Under the pieces are notes generated by a model. The model saw only the letters and a list, made by a program, of their open reading frames with translations. It did no database searches and was not told where the DNA came from. This document shows, piece by piece, positions 11,342 through 21,977 of a DNA stretch of 64,000 bases; the first letter of the stretch is position 1, and each line of letters opens with the position of its first letter. The translations under genes were made by a program, and so were the position numbers. Source of the stretch: Paraphysomonas bandaiensis (Eukaryota > Chrysophyceae); the NCBI GenBank assembly GCA_965644295.1, contig CBFFRP010000272.1, forward strand, positions 1-64,000, written 5' to 3'.

Positions 11342-13657
11342 TTAAATATTGGCATGTTGTGTGGTGTACACTTCACATAAAATCGAAGCAACCTGGTCAG
11401 ACGTAATTGGCTTCACTATGGCTCGACGAGCCCCGTGTGGCAAGTTTTCCGGAGATATATCGTTACCAGACACGATGAAGCATGGGATATCAGGGCGACT
11501 CAACCGAATATTTGCGATCAACGCATCCCCACCCATTTTTGGCATCTCTAAGTCGGTTATAACCCCCGCACAGATGTCAGAGTGCTGAAGAAACCATTCC
11601 CATGCCTCTGCTCCGTCGACGCATACGTGATGATGGCAATTCATGCTATTCAAATATCTCCCGATAATTTTCCGGATAACCAAACTGTCGTCAACAACAA
11701 GTATACACCCTGTACGCGCATAAATCACCGCGAAAAATAATACATGTTGAATTCCCACCATTTATGCTTTGTCCTGCCCGATGGCTTTGTGGTGGGAGTT
11801 CCGTCGATGTTGGTGCCATCAAGTCCAGAGCAAAGCGGACCCGGAAAGTGCTACCAGCCCCGGAAGTTGAGACTGTCATATCAAAGTCATCCTTCCCTGA
11901 CTGCGTCAGTTGCAGGTATAAATCAACTACGTGAGGAAGACCGGTACAGGAGGAACGCCCCCTACCAACGCCCGAGTTCTTGTAGGTAGGACTGCCCGCA
12001 GAGCCAACTTGCAGGCACTTAGAAGTTCCGAGATTCTCCTGAAGAAACTTAAATGCATGAGGTGGAAGCCCACCAGGGGCGTGATCAGTGACAGCCAGCA
12101 TAAATAAAAGACTGTTATCATGCTGCGTAAGGGTCATCTCAATACGGATTCCGAGAACTGGGTCTGTGTACCTGGTGAATGACATCAGTATGTTTAATGG
12201 ACAAGTAGAGAACAGAGTGAAATCATAACTAATACACAACACTCACCTGACAGCATTAGATATAACATTATCAACAATGGACTGCACATTTATGATTTCT
12301 CCAGCGGCGAATATAGCAGCGAAGTCCTGTGGTTGTGCTTCACGACCGTTGAGGGTAAACTTAAACTGTGTGTACAACGCTTGAATGCCTTCGGCTTGTG
12401 CAAAATGATGGGGAAAAGCCACCATACTGTTTACAAAATCCATCACACACATATGCATTTGAGACCTTTCGTATCTAAAGCCTGATCTATGAGGCCAACC
12501 GTGGTCTTAGAAGTATGAATTAATAGTTTAATGCTTTCGTATACCGACTCAAACTCCTCATCCAGATCCTTACACTGAGGCTTTTTAGCAAGTGCTTTCA
12601 CCTCCTCAAGAATGACCTTAGCCTGTTGCTCGAAGCTCGCATTTCGAATGCTGTGAAGCCACTGTCGCAGCATCTTTTGTATGCTTACAGCCTGCTTCAA
12701 CCGGGATGCCTCGATCTCCTGTGTTACGTCCACGCCCCTGGCGTAGTGTGTATTGTCAAGCGCGTTAAAGGTTATCTCCCAGTGTACACCTACAACCTGC
12801 CGCGTGACAGTACGATAAAAGAGGATTGCCACAGTAGGCTTCCGTTCAGAGGTGCCTGCAAGCTGCTGAGCTACTGCGTCAGTCTCCTTGGTATTAACGC
12901 CAAACGAGAGCAAGGGAAAGGCAAACATACGAGCGATAGAGTAGCCCAACAACGTAGCGAAATGAGGATCTACGTTGTGATAATGTGTCACTGGGAAGCG
13001 AGAAGACCCCACAAAAGAGTGATTGATACGATCGAATTCAGGTACCAAAGACAGGGGAAGAGCATTAAGCAGTCTCGTTTGCCTGTTACGCAAACGAGTC
13101 CACCCTTCTTGCTCAATCTTTATCTCCTCGTCTATCACAGCCAGTAGATCTTTAAAGTGGGAGTGTAATACTGTCCTACAGTTATCCTGAAATTCTCTTA
13201 CTCGTTTCATAACTCCCTCAGGAAGGCCGCCTTCCCTATATTGTCGCCAGTCATCAAGAGCAGCTTTGTTTTCACCTAAGCATCTTGTATGGTCAACTGG
13301 ACTACAACACCAAAAGTTTTCTACATATCAAATATAATTCTATGTAAATATATCACATAAATATATATACACACCAGATTCATCACAGAGTGGAGCAAGA
13401 ATATCTAACCACATCGATGACTTATCCTTCAATCTCTGCAGTTTATCAATACACTCTATATGATCACTAATCTCACGCTCATATCCTGCTTCCAGAGAGT
13501 ATAGTTTCCTCTGAAGATCATCAATCACTGTATCAATATCTTCTATCTGATTTATACATGCTCTAATTGTTGAATGGGCATCTTGTGCGATCAGGAAGGC
13601 ACTCTCCTCTATAGAGATATGATACAATACTTTAAATAATCGTTCACAATCAAACAT
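11342..13657 (-). CDS. Hybrid histidine kinase with C-terminal receiver
   Basis: Exons 13657..13375, 13320..12247 (with a frame break), 12171..11759 and 11709..11342, with introns of 54, 75 and 49 nt. The N-terminus is a predicted coiled coil. A PAS-like segment ends in GVDVTQEIEAS. The H-box QWLHSIRNASFEQQ places the phospho-accepting His near residue 317. The N-box is VDNVISNAVRYTDP, with ADP-binding glycine loops after it. The receiver domain shows ILVVDDS, the phospho-acceptor Asp in VITDLEMPKMGG and the conserved Lys in IVKPIT. It should autophosphorylate and pass phosphate internally in a phosphorelay; the stimulus is unknown. Around 12443-12458 the frame shifts by two bases inside a TG run, with no plausible intron. 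No membrane segment is seen, so it is probably soluble. Confidence 0.82.
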
Positions 13658-14270
13658 AACTCAAGTGGCTATATATCTGACTCATCATATATGAGGTTTG
13701 TAACATGATGATGAACAAGAGTGACCATCACTCTAACTACAACACACACATACATATATACATACATACACATATCTTCCTTCTTCATCTTACCTTCAAT
13801 GATACGCATATCTATATATTGGATCTATACAGAGAAGTGATGTGTGCGGTGTGTGTCAGACCTCTGATTTTTCTTATCATTTTCAACAAAATACCCAATT
13901 TTCTAGCAATAGACACACTGTTTCTATAGAAAACACGCCACATCAGTCCTCATATTTATCACTGACGTAATTGTACATCGTTGGTCTCTATATAAAAAAA
14001 AAAGATGACGAACCTCAGAGGTGTGGTTCCTACAGCACTTGACTCTAAAAATCGAGAATTTTAGATTAGATATCCGGATATTCAGTATTCAGTGCTGTTG
14101 GCCATAAAATAAGGGGTAAGAGATATGCAGTGCAATGAGCTTATGATGATGCACTGCACCCCTCTGAAGTTACGATAAGTTTAACGGAACAGCGTATGAT
14201 ATGCCCATAATGATATCGTTCATTATTATACTCAACCCATATTGATATTCAATACATCTCTTAATAAACG
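13658..14270. other. Divergent intergenic region
   Basis: Spacer between the histidine kinase (-) and the glycosidase-like gene (+). It is TA-rich with CATA microsatellite-like tracts near 13745-13775. No gene is supported. Confidence 0.4.
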
Positions 14271-16202
14271 ATGTACTTCACAGGGTTACTTACCCTCCTC
14301 TTCACTGTCACGACGAGTGCTGCGCATGTTGCAAGGAACTCTTCATTCCCTCATCCATCCTTAAACTGTGATAACTTGAAAGTCAAAGATGCCCTCGACT
14401 GGCTTATTTCTCAACAGGGATCTAGTGGACTGGTTCTCAGCTTTATATCAAGTGAAAGCTGGACTCTTGATCGTGGATATGCCTACGACAATGCTGTGGC
14501 TGCTATATCTCTTATGCTCAACTCAGATCATTCAGAGTCTGAGTATCTTATGGCCGCTGAAGATATTCTTACTGGATTAGAGAATGGTCTGCATACTGAT
14601 GCAACTGACCCCTCTCTGCGTATGGTGCCTTTTTACTTTGACATCAACACCAACACTGGTGCTGGTGCATATCGTACTGGGACTGCCGCTTGGGTGGCTG
14701 AAGCTTTTGCTCTACATTGGCTAATTACTGGCCAGGATACATACTCCTCTAGTCTTCAAGGAATTACTCAGTGGATGCTGCTGATGCTGAACGCCACTGG
14801 AACTAAGAACTGTATTCAAGGTGGTCCAGATGTCACATGGTGTTCTACCGAACACATGATAGATTCGTATTTCGTTTTTCACCTTACGAACTATTTGACG
14901 AACAACTCTGAATATTTGCACGCGGCGGAAGTAATTGCAGCATCTCTTTATGACTCCGAGTTTTGGAACGACTCTAACGGTCGCTTCAATCAAGGATATC
15001 AAGACCCCTATATGGCTCTCGACACGCAGAGCTGGGGAAGCGTCTGGTTACTGAGTAACGGAATTAATGGGACTCTTGGCCAGATGAGAGCAGATGACGC
15101 TTTAACATTTGCTGACTCGTATTTTCTTAGCTACCAAATGAGCATTCTTGGCGGTATGGCCAAAGGGTACGGACCCTACGCGGATTCGTCAAACGGGTTT
15201 CACTCAGAGGCTGTTTGGAGTGAAGGATCTCTAGGTGTGGCACTTGCACATCTTCGCAAAGGCGATACTGCTTATGCAAAGATGATAGTTGAAGACCTCA
15301 TGAGTCTAATTGGAACTGATGGGTCACTCCTTTACGTGGCTAATAAAACTACTGTTGACGTCAGCGGAGAAACGTTTTATCCTTTCCCATCAGCGGCAGG
15401 AACTGCTTGGCTAGGACTTACGTGCTCCTCCACGCAGTCTGTATTCTGGAATGCAGATGAGAAAATGTATAATGAAGTGAAGGGATCGTACTTGTCATTC
15501 AATGACTATCGAAACCACACGAGCAACACTACCGAAATAAATTATGGGTTCGATTATGAGGCATATGATACCCTAGCTCTGCCCAGACTCGTAGCGTTCC
15601 GTCAGACTAAAAAACGTTCCATCGGGGTCAAAGACTGCATGGTCCTTTCCCAAAATAAATTTTCCCATAAAACTATATATGCAGATAGCGGTGTAATACT
15701 GATGCCGACTGTAATGGAGGGAGGATATATGAGTGGGTATATTGCCTTACGGATCGGTAACGCGCGGACTAACCTCATGGCTACCCAAACCAATATTTCT
15801 TTTTATTTTGGTGATGGTGATGTATCGGTAACATATACTCGTCGTCTGGGCTCAAACATTCCTTATGTGACGCTGTCTGACACCACCAATGTAAATGGTG
15901 TGCCGACAGAACTCCATGGAGGCTTCAATGTAGCTTTTTTCCACGCCGGCATAGAGCTGCAAGAGGGAAACTGGGATATAATTACCGGACCTACTACTGT
16001 GGATGTGAAGTGGCAATTCGATCTAAATAAGGCAATGGATGCATCGGGAAATTCATACTTCTATCCTTATCAAGATTATGCAATGGAATTTCTTGTCGTC
16101 AGAAGTAGACCGAGGGCGAATGGTACAATAAAACGGCGTGATAAGGAGTGTGTGCGGGTTACCGGTCTTAATATTGTTGACTCCACCACATCGTACTACT
16201 AA
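14271..16202 (+). CDS. Secreted six-hairpin glycosidase-like protein, intronless
   Basis: A single uninterrupted frame of 643 codons. It starts with a signal peptide (MYFTGLLTLLFTVTTSAAH), followed by many N-glycosylation sequons. Residues of roughly 35-380 form an alternating helical region with motifs typical of alpha/alpha six-hairpin enzymes: YAYDNAVAAISLML, YRTGTAAWVAEAFALHWL, CSTEHMIDSYFVFH, LDTQSWGSVWLL and SEAVWSEGSLGVALAH. The remainder looks beta-rich. This fold is shared by many glycoside hydrolases and some polysaccharide lyases, so a secreted carbohydrate-degrading role is inferred and the substrate is unknown. It is one of few long genes here without introns, which could mean acquisition by transfer or retroposition. 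I did not identify catalytic acids with confidence. Confidence 0.75.
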   Translation: MYFTGLLTLLFTVTTSAAHVARNSSFPHPSLNCDNLKVKDALDWLISQQGSSGLVLSFISSESWTLDRGYAYDNAVAAISLMLNSDHSESEYLMAAEDILTGLENGLHTDATDPSLRMVPFYFDINTNTGAGAYRTGTAAWVAEAFALHWLITGQDTYSSSLQGITQWMLLMLNATGTKNCIQGGPDVTWCSTEHMIDSYFVFHLTNYLTNNSEYLHAAEVIAASLYDSEFWNDSNGRFNQGYQDPYMALDTQSWGSVWLLSNGINGTLGQMRADDALTFADSYFLSYQMSILGGMAKGYGPYADSSNGFHSEAVWSEGSLGVALAHLRKGDTAYAKMIVEDLMSLIGTDGSLLYVANKTTVDVSGETFYPFPSAAGTAWLGLTCSSTQSVFWNADEKMYNEVKGSYLSFNDYRNHTSNTTEINYGFDYEAYDTLALPRLVAFRQTKKRSIGVKDCMVLSQNKFSHKTIYADSGVILMPTVMEGGYMSGYIALRIGNARTNLMATQTNISFYFGDGDVSVTYTRRLGSNIPYVTLSDTTNVNGVPTELHGGFNVAFFHAGIELQEGNWDIITGPTTVDVKWQFDLNKAMDASGNSYFYPYQDYAMEFLVVRSRPRANGTIKRRDKECVRVTGLNIVDSTTSYY

Positions 16203-16670
16203 TATATTCGAGTTCTCGTACGTGTTTTTATCACGACAGATATCTAAAAGTGTATGACGCGTGTACGTTATTTTTTTTCGAATTTAGTTATTACCAGAAT
16301 GTTAAATGATTAAATCTTATACTAATAAGACGACGGTGAATGTTGTGAAATGTGTCAAAGTTGAACCTGTACTATAGGAGACTGAAGTGATGATATGACC
16401 AGGAATGCTTGAGCATCACTACTTGCAACATTTATATTCTTGCCTTCCTCTTTCATGTAGACAATGTAGAGACCACGGGTAATATGGAGTGTGTATTGAT
16501 TGTATTGACGTATTGATTTCTGGTCATTTATTTTATACCTTAGATTGATTAAGAGAAGTTATGTCGTCAGACAAGGTAGATTATTATATTATAACTATTT
16601 TACAGACAACTAATCACCAACATAATTTCATCATTATGATAGTTACTACGTTACTACGTTACTACTGATT
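16203..16670. other. Intergenic region before repeat island
   Basis: AT-rich sequence with no supported gene. It ends in TACTACGTTACTACTGATTA at about 16650-16671, which recurs inverted at about 16792-16815 and could form a hairpin around the start of the next repeat. Confidence 0.35.
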
Positions 16671-17013
16671 AACCCTCAACAACAATGTCGGACTCGCACC
16701 TTTTTGTGGTGTTCTGGGGGGTAAGTACCAAAGATATTTCTCCAGGAAACTAACGTGAGCCGCATAAGTAGTCAGCAGATATTGTTCTACCCACTCAGAG
16801 CTAATCAGTAGTAACGTAGTACAGGGTTAATGTGTAGACGTCTTTGGGCCTTGACGAATACGCAGGCATCCGGGAACGGGTCACCTTAAGGACATCCGGG
16901 GTAAATCAAGCATCGGGCCAGTTCACCTTAAGGACAGAGAGCGAAAGGGTTGCACCTTGGTGCTTGCGGTGATGCACAAGCAGCTTAGCGTTAAATTCGT
17001 AGCGTTAAATTGT
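16671..17013 (+). repeat. SINE-like repeat interrupted by LINE
   Basis: The copy begins near CCCTCAACAACAATGTCGGAC and runs through CAGGCATCCGGGAACGGGTC. It then has the shared 3' module GGTTGCACCTTGGTGCTTGC. It is cut by the LINE copy at 17014, and its tail resumes at 17601 after a 14-bp duplication (TAGCGTTAAATTGT). It is homologous to the copies at 10.2-10.6 kb (reverse) and 23.2 kb. Confidence 0.65.
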
Positions 17014-17600
17014 CGGACGCCACATATCCAGCTCACTGCTCGAGCATCAGTTACACGCCCTCTAAATATCCATCACCTCTATCCTGCTCCCCCTATACAA
17101 CGGAGGGCTCCGTATGCTTCGAAATAGAGGACTCAGACACCACAACGCAGACACAACACCAGCCCCAGGATACTTACCCGACACCAAAAATACTCCAGCT
17201 GCTCCAGGCGACATCCACCCCAAGAATTATACCCTCTGCAAGAGTCCGAACCCGCAACCACTCCGGAAACAACTCATCCTTACTTGTGGCCGAAACCCCA
17301 CTTCGACAACCAGCACCATCTCCACTACCGACTTACACTCTCATATACATTTCGCCCCATTCACTCCTCACATAATCCATGGCACAGGCTCGCCAGACAC
17401 ATTTCCCAAAGGTAGACCCCCCCGACTAACCTCAATACAAGGGACGGTTGCACCATGGTGCTTGCAGCGATATGCACAAAAGCAGCCCCGAGACGGTTAC
17501 CCGCCACTAGTAGTATATTGCAAGCCCAGTTATTAGTTAGTCTATAGATGTAAAACTAGTTTTTGTTTTTTATGTAATAATCAGACATTCTTATACTATA
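17014..17600 (+). mobile_element. 5'-truncated non-LTR retrotransposon copy
   Basis: The sequence matches the 3' 590 bp of the longer LINE at 19.3-22.0 kb, from CGGACGCCACATATCCAGC to the tail GTAATAATCAGACATTC. It is flanked by a 14-bp target-site duplication, TAGCGTTAAATTGT, at 17000..17013 and 17601..17614. The residual reading frame is shifted and broken, so it is non-functional. Truncation at the 5' end with an intact 3' end and a duplication is the mark of target-primed reverse transcription. Confidence 0.85.
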
Positions 17601-17759
17601 TAGCGTTAAATTGTAGGATATCAGAGTTAAGTCGAGGAAATACCAAAACCTGGTGAAATGTATGAAACCTGGTGAAATTTTTGATGATGGTTGGAAAAGA
17701 GTATAACTATGCACAATAACTAACTATGAAGATATTAACAGCGTGAAAAGTGTATAAAA

Positions 17760-18287
17760 GAAAGTCTGATTATTACATGAGAACGGTTGTGCACAGAAAC
17801 TAATTATACATCTATAGACTAACTAATAACTGGACTTGCAATATTATACTACTAGTGGTGGGTAACCGTCTCGGGACTGCTTGTGCATCGCTGCAAGCAC
17901 CATGGTGCAACCGTCCCTTGTATTGAGGTTAGTCGGGGGGGTCTACCTTTGGGAAATGTGTCTGGCGAGCCTGTGTCATGGATTATGTGAGGAGTGAATG
18001 GGGCGAAATGTATATGAGAGTGTAAGTCGGTAGTGGAGATGGTGCTGGTTGTCGAAGTGGGGTTTCGGCCACAAGTAAGGATGAGTTGTTTCCGGAGTGG
18101 TTACGGTTGCCTCTGTCGGGTTCGGACTCTTGCAGAGGGTATAATTCTTGGGGTGGATGTCGCCTGGAGCAGCTGGAGTACTTTTGGTGTCGGGTGAGTA
18201 TCCTGGGACTGGCGTTGCTGTAAGTGTGTCGGTGTCGTGACCGGTGTTATTGGTGCCGTGTCTGCGTTGTGATGTCTGAGTCCCCTA
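17760..18287 (-). mobile_element. 5'-truncated non-LTR retrotransposon copy, reverse orientation
   Basis: Same 3' region as the neighbouring copy but on the - strand. It is nearly identical over several hundred bases to the copy at 23.3-23.9 kb, including the stretch around GAGTGAATGGGGCGAAATG. With the + strand copy at 17014..17600 it makes a tail-to-tail inverted pair separated by about 160 bp. No clean flanking duplication was found; GTGAAAAGT occurs near both sides but is not flush with the ends. Confidence 0.8.
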
Positions 18288-18420
18288 CTACGAATGTGTG
18301 AAAAGTATTTTTTATAATATTTTTTACTGATTTCTTCCATATTACTTCAGTTCTACAGCAATAAAAGTCACCGACTACACATATAATATATTACATACAG
18401 TTCACAAGTATGAACTAAAA

Positions 18421-19284
18421 CCATAATATCTCACTATATACACCCATACACCATCTCACTATGCATCACTATACCATCAAATTATATACCACTATACTAC
18501 CTAACTATACATCACTATAAACAATCTCACTATATACATACCACTATACCATCTGATCTCACTATACACCCATATACCATCTCACTATATACCACTATAT
18601 CATCAAACTATACATACCACTATACTACCTAACTATACATCACTATACCATCTCACTATATACATACCACTATACCATCAAACTATATACATACCACTAT
18701 ACCATCTCACTATACACCCATATACCATCTCACTATATACCACTTAACCACCTCATTATGCATCACTATACCATCAAATAATTATATACTACTATACTAC
18801 CTATATAACTATACATCACTATACCATCAAATTATATTATACCACTATACTACCTATCACTATACATCACTATACCATCTCACTATATACCCATATAACA
18901 TCAAACTATATACCACTATATACCACCAAACTATATACATACCACTATACCATCTCACTATATAATATCACTATACCATCAAACCATATACCACTATACC
19001 ACCTAACTATACATCACTATACCATCTCACTATATTCATACCACTATACCATCAAACTATATACATACCACTATACCATCTGATCTCACTATACACCCAT
19101 ATACCATCATCTCACTATGCACCCATATACCATCTCACTATATACCACTATACCACTATATCATCAAACTATATATACCACTATACTACCTAACTTTGTA
19201 TCACTATACCACCTCACTATATACCACTATATCATCAAACCATATACCACTATACTACCTAACTATACATACATCACTATACCA
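18421..19284 (+). repeat. AT-rich satellite, left block
   Basis: A degenerate tandem array of units such as CATCACTATACCATCTCAC and TATATACCACTATACCATC, with a repeat length of about 17-25 nt and indels between units. The same array continues after the LINE at 21978. It is non-coding. The open frame that runs through it into the LINE is a by-product of its lack of stop codons in one frame. Confidence 0.85.
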
Positions 19285-21813
19285 ATGATCCTATGCTGGT
19301 CTGACCTACATGAGGCGTACGCAGATGACCTCTCCCAAATCACAACTTCCATTGAGGCCACTCAGCTCAAGGCCGACAAACTCTCATCCTTCTGCGCCTT
19401 CTCCGGAATGCAACTAAACATCCCCAAAACTAAATGCATTGCCCTGGGAGCCCCATTTGCGGTGACGGCCATGTTAGAATCAAACCCACACATCATCATA
19501 AGAGACTGGAACTGGTGCCCACACCCCATCCCCATCCGAACAACCACCAATTCCACCAAGTATCTCGGCGTACAACTTCCATTCTCAGTAAAGGACACCG
19601 ACTCCCACAGCTGGTGCACCACCTACATAGCCACATCCACGGCAGTTCTACGATCCAAATGCGCGACACCTGACTGCAAGCTACTCGTCCTCAACACACA
19701 AATACTCCCGACCCTACTATACAAGGCCACCAAAGCATCCTGGACATACGCTAAATACATCGCCATAGACAAACTACTCGCGCAGGCCGCTAGGAAAATA
19801 CTCCGTCTCCCCGCTGGATATCCCACGGATCTTATCTACCTTCCCCCGAAATACAAAGGGCTTGGACTGCGCAAATTTTCAACCCACGCCCAGACTCAGA
19901 AATGGCATACTCTTCAACGAGCTCTCACACTCGGAGGACAGCCCAAGAGTGCGGCCATATCGCTCTTGCAACGCTACGAGCACCCCCCCCAGGACGTTGA
20001 CACGTACATCACCAGTCTGGTACAATGGGGGCAACAACTAGGCATCAGAATACAACCTCCCTCCCCAGCTACGCCACAATTCCGAGCTACCATTGACAAA
20101 GTCCAATCACAGCTACAACTGTACAATGATCACAAATATGCTTACAAAGCCATCTTCACGGATGGATCCTTCACACGCACACACCTCACCCCTGCTCACC
20201 TACTCGGCAACACCCACACACAGCCCAATTCTCACGACGGAGGAGCTGCAATTGTATGGCTCCCGCCCAAGAACACCTGGGGTCACAGACAAACCAAAAT
20301 CCTACAACTTACGGCACCACAGTACACAGCGCCTGGCCTCAACGCATACACCTACGAAACCCTTGCAATGTCAGCAGCACTGACATTCTCCAATGTACTC
20401 CACTCTTCCGTGCCAATCTGGACTGACTGCCAGGCGGTACAGACGCGGACCAAAGAGGCCCTCTCACACAGACGGCGCGCCCTCGGAACAAAGCCCCAGG
20501 GAATATTTTACGAATGCCTCGCCACCACAGCTCTTAAACAGCGCCCAATACAATGGACGCGTTCGCACCCCGAACGTAGAACACAAGATCAAAGCAACTG
20601 GACCTACACTGACCACGGCATTTATATAGCTGACGCCGCCGCCAGCGGCGACTGGAAGACACTAGACAAAGTGCTCGGAGCCTCCAACTACAGTGTTGTC
20701 ACAACAGACGCTACGCACATACTGGAAGAATTCTTCACCACGGGTCAATGGCACTGGCGTAGATACGATACACACCTCCTCACAGACCTCGGTCCTATGC
20801 TAGGAGACGTTACAGATCTCCACCACCAGTGGGACCTCCATCAATACACCCTCCGACGAGATAGCATGTATGCTGCACAAACGCAACGAGACCCGCAGTA
20901 TTGGACACGCAGCGGAACAAGGCTCCCACACAAGCTCCATCCCCTCCGTACCCATAACTCCTCCAAACACTACATCCCCCTCGCAGAGCGTATACGCGAG
21001 ACGGCATACGTATGGGACAAATCCTTTGCAATGGGTAGAAACCGAGCCAAAGGAAAATCCGGACACGATCGCACAACGGCTTCCACATGCGCAGACTGTG
21101 CACACCCCACAGACAACAACATGGCGCACATGCTTCTCACCTGCACTCACCCTGACATCATTCACATACGTGAAGACGTCCACCAAGCACACCACAATAA
21201 GCTTGACAAACTTCGCACGCGCACGCTCCCCCATCCCTGGTTTTACACCGCCATAACCAAACTAGCCAAAGCCGCATGGAACCCAGCCACCCCCCAGGTT
21301 GAGCGCTACTGGACCGGCCACATTACTGCCACACAAATGGCCGACGCATTCGGACGCCACATATCCAGCTCACTGCTCGAACATCAATTCCACGCCCTAG
21401 AAAAATCCATCGCCTCTATCCTACTCCCCCTATATGATGGAGGGCTCCGCATGCTTCGCAATAGGGGACACAGACACCACAACGTAGACACGGCACCGGC
21501 GACACCGGTCCCGACACACGCAAAGCCCCGCCAGCCCCAGGATACCCACCCGACACCAAAAGTACTCCAGCTACTCCAGGCGACATCCACCCCACGAACT
21601 ACACTCTCTGCAAGAGCCCAGACCCGACAGAGGCAAGCGCAACCACTCCGGAAACAACTTCTCCTTACTTGTAGCCGAAACCCCACCTCAACAACCAGCA
21701 CCATCTCCACCACCGACTTGCACTCTCATATACAACTCGCCTCACCCACCCCCCACATAATCCATGGCACAGGCCCGCCAGACACATTGCCCAAAGGTAG
21801 ACCCCCCGACTAA
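19285..21813 (+). CDS. LINE polyprotein C-terminal part: RT end, RNase H, zinc-knuckle-like
   Basis: About 843 codons remain open. The frame opens at the RT catalytic box EAYADDLSQI and the thumb region (LNIPKTKCIALGAP, YLGVQLPF). An RNase H domain follows, with acidic residues in AIFTDGSF, YETLAMSAA and IWTDCQAV plus an ADAAAS segment. Next is a Cys/His cluster CADCAHPTDNNMAHMLLTC of the type found at the C-terminus of I-clade elements. The end is a Pro/Thr/Gln-rich tail. The endonuclease, gag-like ORF and most RT fingers and palm are missing, so the copy is dead although this frame is intact. The frame extends upstream into satellite by chance; I take the element border, which happens to carry an ATG, as the start. 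Confidence 0.85.
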   Translation: MILCWSDLHEAYADDLSQITTSIEATQLKADKLSSFCAFSGMQLNIPKTKCIALGAPFAVTAMLESNPHIIIRDWNWCPHPIPIRTTTNSTKYLGVQLPFSVKDTDSHSWCTTYIATSTAVLRSKCATPDCKLLVLNTQILPTLLYKATKASWTYAKYIAIDKLLAQAARKILRLPAGYPTDLIYLPPKYKGLGLRKFSTHAQTQKWHTLQRALTLGGQPKSAAISLLQRYEHPPQDVDTYITSLVQWGQQLGIRIQPPSPATPQFRATIDKVQSQLQLYNDHKYAYKAIFTDGSFTRTHLTPAHLLGNTHTQPNSHDGGAAIVWLPPKNTWGHRQTKILQLTAPQYTAPGLNAYTYETLAMSAALTFSNVLHSSVPIWTDCQAVQTRTKEALSHRRRALGTKPQGIFYECLATTALKQRPIQWTRSHPERRTQDQSNWTYTDHGIYIADAAASGDWKTLDKVLGASNYSVVTTDATHILEEFFTTGQWHWRRYDTHLLTDLGPMLGDVTDLHHQWDLHQYTLRRDSMYAAQTQRDPQYWTRSGTRLPHKLHPLRTHNSSKHYIPLAERIRETAYVWDKSFAMGRNRAKGKSGHDRTTASTCADCAHPTDNNMAHMLLTCTHPDIIHIREDVHQAHHNKLDKLRTRTLPHPWFYTAITKLAKAAWNPATPQVERYWTGHITATQMADAFGRHISSSLLEHQFHALEKSIASILLPLYDGGLRMLRNRGHRHHNVDTAPATPVPTHAKPRQPQDTHPTPKVLQLLQATSTPRTTLSARAQTRQRQAQPLRKQLLLTCSRNPTSTTSTISTTDLHSHIQLASPTPHIIHGTGPPDTLPKGRPPD

Positions 21814-21977
21814 CCTCACTACAAGGGACGGTTGCACCATGGTGCTCGCAGCGATGCACAAGCAGTCCCGAGACGGTTGCCCGCCACTAGTAGTATATAG
21901 CAAATCTAGTTATTAGCTAGTCTATAGACATAAACTAGTTTCTGTACGCAACCGTACTCATGTAATAATCAGACTTT
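19285..21977 (+). mobile_element. Non-LTR retrotransposon (LINE), truncated within the RT domain
   Basis: The longest family member in the window. It starts abruptly just before the RT catalytic motif and ends with the family 3' tail. It is flanked by a perfect 17-bp duplication, CATACATCACTATACCA, at 19268..19284 and 21978..21994, inside satellite DNA. Base composition is far more C-rich than the surroundings. The 3' UTR carries the palindrome GCACCATGGTGC and the hairpin TGCTTG...CAAGCA, shared with the SINE-like repeats. Confidence 0.88.

Noticed and set aside
19117-19284. N-terminal extension of the LINE frame (rich in Tyr, Thr, Ile, His)
   Set aside because: This part is satellite sequence; the 17-bp duplication shows the element begins at 19285.
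20800-21713. Open frames on the - strand opposite the LINE
   Set aside because: Antisense shadows of the C-rich RNase H region without any domain.
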